Assembly (NCBI RefSeq): GCF_900106975.1
Contig: NZ_FNNU01000004.1
Coordinates: 186,001 to 250,000 of the forward strand
DNA length: 64,000 bases
DNA from: Pseudomonas kuykendallii
Lineage (GTDB): Bacteria > Pseudomonadota > Gammaproteobacteria > Pseudomonadales > Pseudomonadaceae
Reading direction: 5' to 3'
In this document: one piece after another, positions 56,967-64,000 of the stretch
How positions within the stretch are numbered: position 1 is the stretch's first letter
How the letters are laid out: every line of letters begins with the position of its first letter
Position numbers and translations under genes: made by a program
The notes under the pieces: generated by a model
Seen by the model: the letters and a program-made list of their open reading frames with translations, nothing else
Told to the model about the DNA's origin: nothing
Databases searched by the model: none

Positions 56967-57002
56967 AAACCAAACCGCGCTTTAGGCAACTGATTTTAAA
57001 AG

Positions 57003-57061
57003 AAAAAGCCTCGAACGAGGCTTTCTTGAAGCGGACCAGGCGGCAGTTATCTGCCGCCTGG
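57003..57061 (-). terminator. Tandem hairpin terminator after flgE
   Basis: Directly after the flgE stop, CCAGGCGGCAG and CTGCCGCCTGG (57036-57061) form a perfect 11-bp stem with a 4-base loop. A second stem, AAAGCCTCG with CGAGGCTTT (57005-57024), is followed on the minus strand by a T5 run. The second hairpin is a standard intrinsic terminator; the first may protect the mRNA end. Confidence 0.85.
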
Positions 57062-57068
57062 AGCGGGG

Positions 57069-58571
57069 TCAGGTCATCTGGATGATGGTCTGGGAGATGG
57101 TGCTCTCGGTCTCGATGGTCTTGGCGTTCGCCTGATAGTTGCGCTGGGCGACGATCAGGTTCACCAGCTCGGCGGTCAGGTCGACGTTCGAGTCTTCCAG
57201 CGAGCCGGAGGACAGCGTACCCAGCGTTCCCGAACCCGGTACGCCGATCACCGGCTCGCCGGAGGCGAAGGACTCGGCCCAGTCGGTGTTGCCGACCGGC
57301 GTCAGGCCCTGCATGTTGGCGAACGTCGCCAGCACGGTCTGGCCGATCACCTTGGACTGCCCGTTGGTGTAGGTGGCGAACAGGCTGCCGTCGTCGGCGA
57401 CTTCCAGGCCGGATAGCTGACCGGTGGTGTAACCGTCCTGGCTCACGCTGTTCACCGCGAAGTTGGTGTTGGTCTGGGTCGAACCGCGCATGTCCAGGGT
57501 CAGGCCCGTGGCGTTGGCCGTAGCGCCGTTGCTGCCCCAGGTAACCGGATTGGTGTTGCGGTTGGTGATGGTCGCAGGCACCCAGTCGGTCAGCGAAAGA
57601 ACGCCGGCCGGAGACGTGGCGACACCGTCGAAGCCGGTTGCGCCAACCAGGTTCCCGGAGGCATTGAAGGTCAAGTTCGAAGCGTAGGGCGCGGTGCCCA
57701 GCGCTTCGGATGCCGCGGCCACGGCCGAAGCGACGCTGGCAGCGGTGGCGCCGGTGGCGGCAGCCGCAGCGTTGGCGGCCGCGGTCACGCTGGCGTCGGT
57801 GCCGGCAGGCAGCGCGGCGACCACGCTGGCCGGCGTCGAGCCGGCGGCGTTGGCGGCGGTCTGCGCGGCGCCTACGGCAGCGCTGTCACCGCCCGGGTTG
57901 CTCGGGTTGCGTCCGTCGACGGTCACGTACATGGTCCAGCTGTTCGCGTCGTTCTTCACGAAGTACTGCGACATGGTGTGCGAGTTGCCCTGGGAGTCGT
58001 AGACGTCGACCGAGGTGGACCAGTTGTAGCTCGCCGAGACCGACGGATTGAACGGCGTGGTGGTCGGAACGGCCGCGGTGGAGTTCAGCGCGACGACCTG
58101 GTCGATATCGGTGGTGGCCTTCGGCAACTGGTTGGTGGTATCGATCTTCAGATCGGTGATCACCCCGTTGACGATGTTGCCGCTGGCATCGACGCCGTAG
58201 CCCTGCAGCCTGTTGCCCGAGTTGTCGATGACGAAACCGGCGCTGTCCGAATGGAAGGTGCCGTTACGGGTATAGACCCGGGAGCCATTGTCGCTGAGCA
58301 CGAAGAAGCCGTTGCCGTTGATCGCCAGGTCCAGGCTGCCACCAGTGGAGGTGATGTTGCCCTGGGTGAACTGCTGCGAGACGTTGGCGGTGAGTACGCC
58401 GCTGCCGGTGGTGTTCTTGCCGGAGCCGAACATCGAGGTGGCGTACACGTCGGCGAATTCGGCGCGGGAGGCCTTGAAGCCGGTGGAGCCCACGTTGGCA
58501 ATGTTGTTGCCGGTCACGTTGAGGTTCTTGCTGGCGGCGTTGAGGCCACTCAGGCCGATATTGAAAGACAT
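57069..58571 (-). CDS. flgE: Flagellar hook protein FlgE, with alanine-rich insert
   Basis: A 500-residue hook protein. The N-terminal rod/hook motif ([20 protein letters not shown]) and C-terminal motif ([20 protein letters not shown]) are canonical. Between VTVDGRNP and LTFNASGN, at about residues 229-295, there is a stretch made mostly of Ala with Gly, Ser, Thr and Val. This accounts for much of the extra length over usual pseudomonad FlgE. The start at 58571 has AAGGAG 6 bases upstream. It is the last gene of flgBCDE. Confidence 0.96.
   Translation of the reverse strand: MSFNIGLSGLNAASKNLNVTGNNIANVGSTGFKASRAEFADVYATSMFGSGKNTTGSGVLTANVSQQFTQGNITSTGGSLDLAINGNGFFVLSDNGSRVYTRNGTFHSDSAGFVIDNSGNRLQGYGVDASGNIVNGVITDLKIDTTNQLPKATTDIDQVVALNSTAAVPTTTPFNPSVSASYNWSTSVDVYDSQGNSHTMSQYFVKNDANSWTMYVTVDGRNPSNPGGDSAAVGAAQTAANAAGSTPASVVAALPAGTDASVTAAANAAAAATGATAASVASAVAAASEALGTAPYASNLTFNASGNLVGATGFDGVATSPAGVLSLTDWVPATITNRNTNPVTWGSNGATANATGLTLDMRGSTQTNTNFAVNSVSQDGYTTGQLSGLEVADDGSLFATYTNGQSKVIGQTVLATFANMQGLTPVGNTDWAESFASGEPVIGVPGSGTLGTLSSGSLEDSNVDLTAELVNLIVAQRNYQANAKTIETESTISQTIIQMT
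57687..57887 (-). repeat. Low-complexity alanine-rich segment within flgE
   Basis: About 200 bases with very high GCC/GCG/GCT content encode roughly 67 residues, more than half of them alanine. No long exact tandem DNA repeat is seen, so it is not simple recent slippage. It is in frame and flanked by conserved FlgE sequence. Confidence 0.8.
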
Positions 58572-58596
58572 GAATTTCTCCTTCCGGCGCGCCGGC

Positions 58597-59295
58597 TTAC
58601 TGGCCAATCACCTGGACTTGCGACAGCTTCACGCTGCCCATCCCGGCTAAGTTGAGGGTCATTTCTCCGCCGTCCTGTCCCAGCGTCACGCTGCTGACAG
58701 TCGCCGGCATGTAGGTCGAAAGAGCGGTCTTGGTGTCATCGATGGTGGCGGTCGCCTTGAACGTGTAGGTGCCGGCCGCGAGCTTCGTGCCATTGGTATC
58801 GGTACCGTCCCACTCGAACGTGACGTTGCCGGCCTCCTGGGCGCCGAGATTGATCTTCTTCACCACGGCGCCAGCGGAGTCGTACACGCTGACGGTGGTT
58901 TCGGTGCCGGCCTCAGGCAGCTTCACCGCGCCGGTGATGCCGGTAGAGGTATCCACGACCGCCTTGTCGGTTTGCGCGATCACCGAACGACCGACCAGCG
59001 ACGAGGCCTGCAGCGCCTGCGAGGACTGGAAGCCGCTGGTGATGGTGTTGACGGACGCATTCAGGTTCTCCATGCCCTCGACCTGGCTGAACTGCGCCAG
59101 CTGGGCGACGAACTCGCTGTTGTCCTGGGGATCGAGCGGGTTCTGGTTGTTCAGCTGGGTGACCAGCAGTTGCAGGAAGTCGTTCTTGCCCAGGGAGCTG
59201 GAGCTGCTGGACGAACTGGTGCTGCTGGAATCTTTCGGCTTCGTGGTGCTGGACAGTCCGGCCAGTACGTCGGAGGCGCTATTGACAGTGCTCAT
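58597..59295 (-). CDS. flgD: Hook cap/scaffold protein FlgD
   Basis: A 232-residue FlgD that caps the growing hook. The conserved N-terminal core ([20 protein letters not shown] and [14 protein letters not shown]) is preceded by a Ser-rich run ([14 protein letters not shown], about 24-37). The C-terminal half holds the FlgD Tudor/FnIII-like part ([20 protein letters not shown]). It lies 13 bases after flgC and 25 before flgE. Confidence 0.97.
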   Translation of the reverse strand: MSTVNSASDVLAGLSSTTKPKDSSSTSSSSSSSSLGKNDFLQLLVTQLNNQNPLDPQDNSEFVAQLAQFSQVEGMENLNASVNTITSGFQSSQALQASSLVGRSVIAQTDKAVVDTSTGITGAVKLPEAGTETTVSVYDSAGAVVKKINLGAQEAGNVTFEWDGTDTNGTKLAAGTYTFKATATIDDTKTALSTYMPATVSSVTLGQDGGEMTLNLAGMGSVKLSQVQVIGQ

Positions 59296-59308
59296 TGAAG
59301 TTCTCCGC

Positions 59309-59752
59309 TTACTGACCCAGCGTCAGTACTTTCTGCATCATTTGTTTGGCGGTATTCATAATTTCCGCGTTGGTCTGGAACGCACGGCTGGCGGAGATCA
59401 TGTCGGCCATTTCCTCGACGACATTGACGTTGGGGTAATACACGTAGCCGTCCTTGTCCGCGGCCGGATGGTTGGGCTCGTAGCGCGCCTGCAACTCACT
59501 CTGGTCCTCGACGATTCCGGTCACCTGAACGCCTACGCCGGCCTGGCCCTGGTCCTCGAACAGCGAACCGCCGCCAGCGCCCTGGGCGCCATTGAGCATG
59601 GTGGCGAACACCGGATGCCGCGCGCGGTAGGTCTGATCGACGCTGGAGGAAACGGTGTCAGCGTTGGCGATGTTGCTGGCGACGGTGTTCAGGCGCGTGT
59701 TCTGCGCACTCATGCCGGTACCGGCGATATTGAACAGGCTACTGAGTGACAT
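59309..59752 (-). CDS. flgC: Proximal rod protein FlgC
   Basis: A 147-residue rod protein with the pattern MSAQNTRLNTVASNIANADT at the N-terminus and the C-terminal pattern NVNVVEEMADMISASRAFQT. It starts 2 bases after flgB. Confidence 0.98.
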   Translation of the reverse strand: MSLSSLFNIAGTGMSAQNTRLNTVASNIANADTVSSSVDQTYRARHPVFATMLNGAQGAGGGSLFEDQGQAGVGVQVTGIVEDQSELQARYEPNHPAADKDGYVYYPNVNVVEEMADMISASRAFQTNAEIMNTAKQMMQKVLTLGQ

Positions 59753-59754
59753 GC

Positions 59755-60183
59755 TTATTCTCCGCGAATGGCCTCGATCAGCCCTTTGAACTTGCTGTTG
59801 AGAAGCGTGAAGCTGGCCTGGAATTCCAGAGAGTTCTGGGCGTAGGCGGCCTGCTCGACCTGTTCGTCGACGGTGTTCTGGTCCAGCGACGGCTGGGTCG
59901 GAATGCGGTAGCGCAGCGACGCGTCGGTGGTGGTCATGGCAATGCCTTCCGCCTCGATGTGGCGGCCGCTGGTGGTCGTCAGTGTCGGCATGTTCGAGCT
60001 GGAGCCACCCTTCGCCATCTTGTCCGCCTGCTCGGCGAGCACCGCGCTGAAGTCCAGGTCGCGGGCCTTGTAGTTGGGCGTGTCGGCGTTGGCGAGGTTA
60101 TTGCCTAATACCTCGGCGCGTTGTGCACGGAAGGCCAGGGCTTTCTCGTGGATACCGAGGGCGTTGTCGAAACTGATGCTCAT
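59755..60183 (-). CDS. flgB: Proximal rod protein FlgB
   Basis: A 142-residue rod protein with the motif RAEVLGNNLANADTPNYKAR. It is the first gene of flgBCDE; its sigma-54 promoter lies close upstream, leaving a leader of only about 28 bases. Confidence 0.97.
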   Translation of the reverse strand: MSISFDNALGIHEKALAFRAQRAEVLGNNLANADTPNYKARDLDFSAVLAEQADKMAKGGSSSNMPTLTTTSGRHIEAEGIAMTTTDASLRYRIPTQPSLDQNTVDEQVEQAAYAQNSLEFQASFTLLNSKFKGLIEAIRGE

Positions 60184-60221
60184 GGTCGCGGGACCTATGC
60201 GGTGTGCTGTATCAGCGATAA

Positions 60222-60237
60222 AGCAAGCGCCATGCCA
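60222..60237 (-). promoter_or_regulatory. Sigma-54 promoter for flgB
   Basis: Read on the minus strand: TGGCATGGCGCTTGCT, with exact GG-N10-GC spacing. The predicted start is near 60211. The flank GATAAAGCAAGCGC on the plus strand is shared with the flgF site. Confidence 0.88.
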
Positions 60238-60390
60238 TGAATTTTTTTTACTTATAAATCAGTAAGTTGCAAATCAGCGACAAAAACCGGATGCGAAAAC
60301 GGCAATTAATTTCCGCTTTCGGAGGTTATCTTCGGGAGGGGGCGGCAAAACTTTGGCGCCGAGGGCGGCAAGCCATGCCAGGGAGCGGCA

Positions 60391-60415
60391 AGCGCTTTCC
60401 GCCGCGGAAAGCGCT
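60391..60415 (-). terminator. Hairpin after cheR
   Basis: AGCGCTTTCC and GGAAAGCGCT form a perfect 10-bp stem with a 5-base loop, 15 bases after the cheR stop. No T-run follows, so termination may depend on Rho, or the hairpin may act as an mRNA end stabiliser. Confidence 0.55.
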
Positions 60416-60430
60416 CAGGAGGAAAAGGCC

Positions 60431-61258
60431 TTACTTGACCTTGTAGATGATGCCGGGGCTGCACTGAACCATCTGGTAGAGGTCGGGCAGCCCGTTCAGC
60501 GCTTCGGAGGCGCCGAGGAACAGGTAGCCACCCGGTTTCAGCGTGGCGTGGATGCGCGTGAGGATGTCCTTCTTCACTTCCGCGGAGAAGTAGATCAACA
60601 CGTTGCGGCAGAAGACGATATCGAACTTGCCGAGCACCGAGTAGCTGTCCAGCAGGTTCAGCGCGCGGAACTCGATCCGGTTGCGGATCGGCGCCTTGAC
60701 CGCCCAGCGGCCCGGCGCCTTCAGATCGAAGTAACGCTGCAGACGCTCCTGCGAGAGGCCCCGCCCCATCGCCAGGCTGTCGTACTCGCCAGACTTGCAG
60801 GCGGTGAGCATGGTCCCGGAAAGGTCGGTGGCGACGATCTGCACGCCGGCCTTGAGCTGGCCGAGGTTGGTGCGCTCGAACTCGTCGATCGCCATGGACA
60901 GCGAATAGGGCTCCTGCCCCGACGAACAGGCGGCCGACCAGATTCGCAGCCGTTGCCCACCGGCGTTCTTGATCATCTCCGGAAGAATCCGGGATTTCAG
61001 TACCTCGAACGGGTAGGCATCGCGAAACCAGAGGGTCTCGTTGGTCGTCATCGCGTCGACCACCTGCTCGCGCAGGCCGCTGCGCGGCTGACTTTCGATA
61101 CGCTGGACCAGCTCGCTCAGGGAACGGATGGATTGCTGCTCCATCAGTTTGTTGAGGCGGCTGGATACCAGGTACTGCTTGTTGCTGCCGAGCAGGATGC
61201 CGCAGGTTTTCTCCAGGAAAACCCGAAACTGCTCGAAGTCCAGATTGCCTGAAGACAC
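60431..61258 (-). CDS. cheR: Chemoreceptor methyltransferase CheR
   Basis: A 275-residue SAM-dependent glutamate methyltransferase. The N-terminal helical domain contains TTNETLWFRD (about 71-80). The SAM-binding region SAACSSGQEPYSL lies near 108-120, and FDIVFCRNVLIYFS follows later. It methylates chemoreceptors and is opposed by CheB at the other end of the locus. The GTG at 61258 is preferred because GGAGAGG lies 8 bases upstream; an upstream TTG is in frame. Confidence 0.95.
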   Translation of the reverse strand: MSSGNLDFEQFRVFLEKTCGILLGSNKQYLVSSRLNKLMEQQSIRSLSELVQRIESQPRSGLREQVVDAMTTNETLWFRDAYPFEVLKSRILPEMIKNAGGQRLRIWSAACSSGQEPYSLSMAIDEFERTNLGQLKAGVQIVATDLSGTMLTACKSGEYDSLAMGRGLSQERLQRYFDLKAPGRWAVKAPIRNRIEFRALNLLDSYSVLGKFDIVFCRNVLIYFSAEVKKDILTRIHATLKPGGYLFLGASEALNGLPDLYQMVQCSPGIIYKVK

Positions 61259-61300
61259 GGGTACTGCCTCTCCGATCCGATGGGCTGCCAAGAGTATTCC

Positions 61301-62233
61301 TTAGCCGTTGACTGATTGTTTGACACGCTCGACGACCCGCGAAGCGAGGTCGTCGGGGCGGAACTTGGCGAGAAAATCGTCGGCGCCCACTTTCTTCACC
61401 ATGGCCTGGTTGAACACGCCCGACAACGAAGTATGCAGGAGAATGTGCAGCTTCTGCAGGCGCTGATCGGCGCGAACCTCCGCGGTGAGCGTGTAGCCGT
61501 CCATCTCCGGCATCTCGATGTCGGAAATCATCATCAGCAATTCGTCTTCCGGGTGACGACCCTCGTCGGCCATGCTCTTGAGATAGTCCAGCGCCTGGCG
61601 ACCGTCGTTCAACGCAGTCACCTCGACGCCGACGCTCTCCAGACAACGGCTCACCTGCTTGCGCGCCACCGACGAGTCGTCGACGATCAGCACGCGCTTG
61701 GTCACCGCGCGCTGCTGGGTCTCGACGTCGATCACGCCCTCGGAGATGACCTCCGAGGTCGGCGCCACTTCAGCGAGGATCTTCTCCACGTCGATGATTT
61801 CCACCAGCTGGTTGTCGACCCGCGTCACCGCCGTCAGGAAGTGGTCGCGACCGGCACCCTTTGGCGGCGGATGGATCTCCTCCCAGTGCATGTTGACGAT
61901 GCGCTCCACGGAACGCACCAGGAAACCCTGCACCTTGGTGTTGTACTCGGTGATGATGACGAAACTGTCTTTCAGGTCGTTGAGACCCGGATTACCGGTG
62001 GCCATGGCCAGGTCGAGGATCGGAATGGTACCGCCGCGAATGCTGGCGACGCCGCGCACGACCGGGCTCGATTTCGGCATGATGGTGAGTTTCGGGCACT
62101 GCAGCACCTCCTTCACCTTGAACACGTTGATGCCGTACAGCTGTTTTCCGTCCAGGCGGAACAGCAGCAGCTCGAGGCGGTTCTGCCCCACCAGCTGAGT
62201 TCGCTGGTTAACCGAATCCAATACACCGGCCAT
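61301..62233 (-). CDS. cheV: Chemotaxis coupling protein CheV
   Basis: A 310-residue CheW-receiver fusion. The CheW domain (about 15-155; YGINVFKVKEVLQC and GVASIRGGTIPILDL) is followed by a receiver (about 178-308) with phospho-acceptor Asp238 (MISDIEMPEMDG). It couples receptors to CheA and may adapt by phosphorylation. It diverges from flgA and precedes cheR by 42 bases. Confidence 0.97.
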   Translation of the reverse strand: MAGVLDSVNQRTQLVGQNRLELLLFRLDGKQLYGINVFKVKEVLQCPKLTIMPKSSPVVRGVASIRGGTIPILDLAMATGNPGLNDLKDSFVIITEYNTKVQGFLVRSVERIVNMHWEEIHPPPKGAGRDHFLTAVTRVDNQLVEIIDVEKILAEVAPTSEVISEGVIDVETQQRAVTKRVLIVDDSSVARKQVSRCLESVGVEVTALNDGRQALDYLKSMADEGRHPEDELLMMISDIEMPEMDGYTLTAEVRADQRLQKLHILLHTSLSGVFNQAMVKKVGADDFLAKFRPDDLASRVVERVKQSVNG

Positions 62234-62280
62234 GCCAGATTCCTCTAAATGAATGTCCCGCGTCTGCTCAGGTTAGCAGG

Positions 62281-62296
62281 CGGCACGACCCTTGCT
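62281..62296 (+). promoter_or_regulatory. Sigma-54 promoter for flgA
   Basis: CGGCACGACCCTTGCT on the plus strand, with GGCACG at -24, TTGCT at -12 and exact GG-N10-GC spacing. The predicted start is near 62307, only 2 bases before the first flgA ATG at 62309, which affects the choice of flgA start. Confidence 0.8.
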
Positions 62297-62308
62297 ATCT
62301 CACCTGTC

Positions 62309-63067
62309 ATGAAAGAACTCACGACATTTTTTCGACGCATGATGTCAAAACGACAGCGCATGTCTCGTGTTTTACCCACTTTGTGCGGGCTCGGCTACAC
62401 CGGTCTGGTGTTGGCCCAGCAAACCATGCCTGAGCAACTTATCGACACGACCCAGGGATTTCTTGAATTCGCCGTGGAAGATTATCTGCGTACCGTGGAC
62501 ATACCGGGCCGCTACGAAATCCAGGTCAACCGGCTCGATCCGCGCCTGCGCCTGCCGCTGTGCGATCAGGAGCTGAACGCCAAGCTGGAAAGCCCGGCCC
62601 AACCGATCGGGCGGGTCACGATTAAGGTCAGCTGCGACGGCAGTTCGCCGTGGAGCGTGTTCGTTCCGGCCCAGGTGAAGGTGTTCCGCGACGTCGTGGT
62701 GGTCAAGCGCCCGCTGACCCGCGGCAGCATTATCGGCGACGCCGATGTCGCGCTGGCGGAACGGGACACCGGAACCCTCGGCCAGGCCTTCCTCGTCGCT
62801 ACCGAGCAGGCGGTCGGCAGCAAGCTGACACGACCGGTGGTCGCCGACCAGGCGATCCTCCTGACGAGCCTGGAAAAAGCCGACGTGATCGCCAAGGGCG
62901 ACCACGTGGTGATCAAGGCGCAAAGCGGCGCCATCAACGTGAACATGCCCGGCGAAGCACTTTCGGCGGGCGCTCCAGGCGAGCAGATCCGGGTCAGGAA
63001 CCTGCAGTCTCAACGTGTGATCAAGGCCCGGGTGACCGGCCCGGGCGTGGTAGAAGTGGCTATGTAA
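62309..63067 (+). CDS. flgA: P-ring assembly chaperone FlgA
   Basis: A 252-residue periplasmic protein if it starts at 62309. The signal sequence is best formed by residues after the basic run SKRQRMSR (hydrophobic VLPTLCGLGYTGLVLA, cleavage near AQQ). The SAF/FlgA core (about 130-250) has LTRGSIIGDADV and GEQIRVRNLQSQRVIKARV. It helps FlgI assemble. ATGs at 62339, 62342 and 62360 are in frame and would agree better with the sigma-54 start near 62307. No candidate has a strong ribosome site. Confidence 0.93.
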   Translation: MKELTTFFRRMMSKRQRMSRVLPTLCGLGYTGLVLAQQTMPEQLIDTTQGFLEFAVEDYLRTVDIPGRYEIQVNRLDPRLRLPLCDQELNAKLESPAQPIGRVTIKVSCDGSSPWSVFVPAQVKVFRDVVVVKRPLTRGSIIGDADVALAERDTGTLGQAFLVATEQAVGSKLTRPVVADQAILLTSLEKADVIAKGDHVVIKAQSGAINVNMPGEALSAGAPGEQIRVRNLQSQRVIKARVTGPGVVEVAM

Positions 63068-63144
63068 GGCATGAAACGGCTGGCGTGCAGACAGGACGGT
63101 TCTTTACACTGGCGGACGGCGCAAATCTTTTTGCTCTGTCTCGC

Positions 63145-63171
63145 TAAAGTTATCGGCGTGATCGCCGAAAA
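63145..63171 (+). promoter_or_regulatory. Sigma-28 (FliA) promoter for flgM
   Basis: TAAAGTTA, exactly 11 bases, GCCGAAAA on the plus strand, close to TAAAGTTT-N11-GCCGATAA. It ends 39 bases before the flgM ATG in the 143-base flgA-flgM spacer. It lets FliA raise expression of its own inhibitor. Confidence 0.82.
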
Positions 63172-63210
63172 GCTGGGCAAGCGTCCAGACACCGTCCGAG
63201 GTTTTGCATC

Positions 63211-63540
63211 ATGGTTATCGACTTCAACCGGCCCAACAATGCCGTTACGCCGTCTTCGACGACGCGTACCAGCAGCAGCCAGCCCGGCAGTCGCACCGAA
63301 GCCGCCGCCGACAGCAAAGCGAGCAGCACCGTCGAGCAGACCCCAGCCAAGGGCGGCGAACCCGTGCAGCTCAGCCAGGAGGCACAGCAATTGCAGTCCG
63401 TTAGCGACAAGCTGCGTGACCTGCCCACCGTCGATAGCGAGAAGGTCGCCCGGCTCAAGCAGGCGATCACCGAAGGTAGCTATCAGGTCGACAGCAAACG
63501 CGTCGCCAGCAAACTGCTCGATTTCGAGTCCCAGCGTTAG
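63211..63540 (+). CDS. flgM: Anti-sigma-28 factor FlgM
   Basis: A 109-residue FlgM. The N-terminal half is disordered and Ser/Thr/Ala-rich. The C-terminal half binds FliA ([25 protein letters not shown]). It holds FliA inactive until it is exported through the finished hook. In Pseudomonas HsbA, also encoded here, competes for it. Confidence 0.97.
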   Translation: MVIDFNRPNNAVTPSSTTRTSSSQPGSRTEAAADSKASSTVEQTPAKGGEPVQLSQEAQQLQSVSDKLRDLPTVDSEKVARLKQAITEGSYQVDSKRVASKLLDFESQR

Positions 63541-63591
63541 CTTCAGGCCGCGCTGGGGATTTTGGACGCTTGATTCCCAGAGCCCGCCGCC

Positions 63592-64000
63592 ATGAACGAC
63601 ACGACCCTGCTGCACCTGTTCAGCGAAGATATCGGCCACGCCGAGCAGTTGCTTGAATTGCTCGAGAGCGAGACTCAGGCCCTGACGAGTCAGGACCTCA
63701 CCTCCCTGGAAACCATCCTCACCAGCAAGCAGACCCTGCTCGCCCTGCTCGACCAGCATGGCCGGGCACGGAGTCGCGTGCTCGTCTCGCTGAACCTGAG
63801 CGCCGACCGCGCGGGACTGCAGGCACTCGCCAAGGCCTCGGCGCAGGGCGAGGAACTGCTCGCCGCCGGCGATCGGCTCAGCGCACTGCTGCGTGAATGC
63901 CAGGACACCAACCTGCGCAATGGACGGCTGATTCGCGCCAGCCAGACCAGTGTCACCAAGCTGCTCGGAATCCTTCGCGGCGCAGAGGTGCCCAACCTCT
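63592..64000 (+). CDS. flgN: Flagellar export chaperone FlgN, cut by the window end
   Basis: An ATG at 63592 opens a frame that stays open to the end of the window (136 codons seen, no stop). The protein is helical (MNDTTLLHLFSEDIGHAEQL, then Leu/Glu/Gln-rich heptads) and contains LRECQDTNLRNGRLI, as in FlgN chaperones for FlgK and FlgL. Its position 51 bases after flgM is the standard one. The C-terminus is missing only because of the window edge. Confidence 0.92.
   Translation, partial: MNDTTLLHLFSEDIGHAEQLLELLESETQALTSQDLTSLETILTSKQTLLALLDQHGRARSRVLVSLNLSADRAGLQALAKASAQGEELLAAGDRLSALLRECQDTNLRNGRLIRASQTSVTKLLGILRGAEVPNL

Overview
The window is high-GC DNA from a gammaproteobacterium, almost certainly a Pseudomonas. 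The evidence is gene content: the FleQ/FleS/FleR flagellar regulators, FleN, FlhF, MotC/MotD, a ParA/ParP pair beside cheW, and HptB-HsbR-HsbA, all in the Pseudomonas arrangement. It is one nearly continuous flagellar and chemotaxis locus. Nearly every gene lies on the minus strand, so transcription runs from high to low coordinates. I saw no rRNA, tRNA, CRISPR array, insertion sequence or prophage, and no gap above 300 bases.

Layout in order of transcription on the minus strand: cheV-cheR (62.2-60.4 kb); flgBCDE (rod, hook cap, hook); flgFGHIJKL (rod, L and P rings, rod cap/muramidase, hook-filament junction); a four-gene glycosylation cassette (48.3-39.8 kb); fliC, flaG, fliD, fliS, fliT (filament, cap, chaperones); fleQ and fleSR (regulators); fliEFGHIJ (MS ring, switch, export ATPase); hsbA-hsbR-hptB; fliK; fliLMNOPQR-flhB (switch and export gate); flhA-flhF-fleN-fliA; cheY-cheZ-cheA-cheB; motC-motD; parA-parP-cheW and a DUF2802 membrane protein. 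On the plus strand are flgA-flgM-flgN, reading out of the right end where flgN is cut, and sodC, a periplasmic Cu/Zn superoxide dismutase placed between flhA and flhB.

Regulation can be read from the sequence. Sigma-54 (-24/-12) sites with exact GG-N10-GC spacing precede flhA, fliK, fliL, fliE, fleS, flgF, flgB, flgA and, unexpectedly, the glycosylation cassette. Sigma-28 (FliA) sites precede fliC (two in tandem), fliS, flgM and probably parP. This fits the Pseudomonas hierarchy: FleQ with RpoN, then FleSR, then FliA released from FlgM.

The least ordinary part is the cassette between flgL and fliC. It holds a TPR-methyltransferase, a TylF-like methyltransferase, a nucleotide-sugar cytidylyltransferase fused to an RraA/HMG-aldolase-like domain, and a 1723-residue protein with several glycosyltransferase-type domains including a WbsX-like one. 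It looks like a self-contained flagellin glycan module under flagellar sigma-54 control. The fusion protein is the strongest candidate for undescribed biochemistry. Other unusual points are a roughly 67-residue alanine-rich insert in the hook protein FlgE, repeated acidic/leucine motifs in the CheA linker, tandem sigma-28 promoters ahead of fliC, and sodC inside the export-gate genes.
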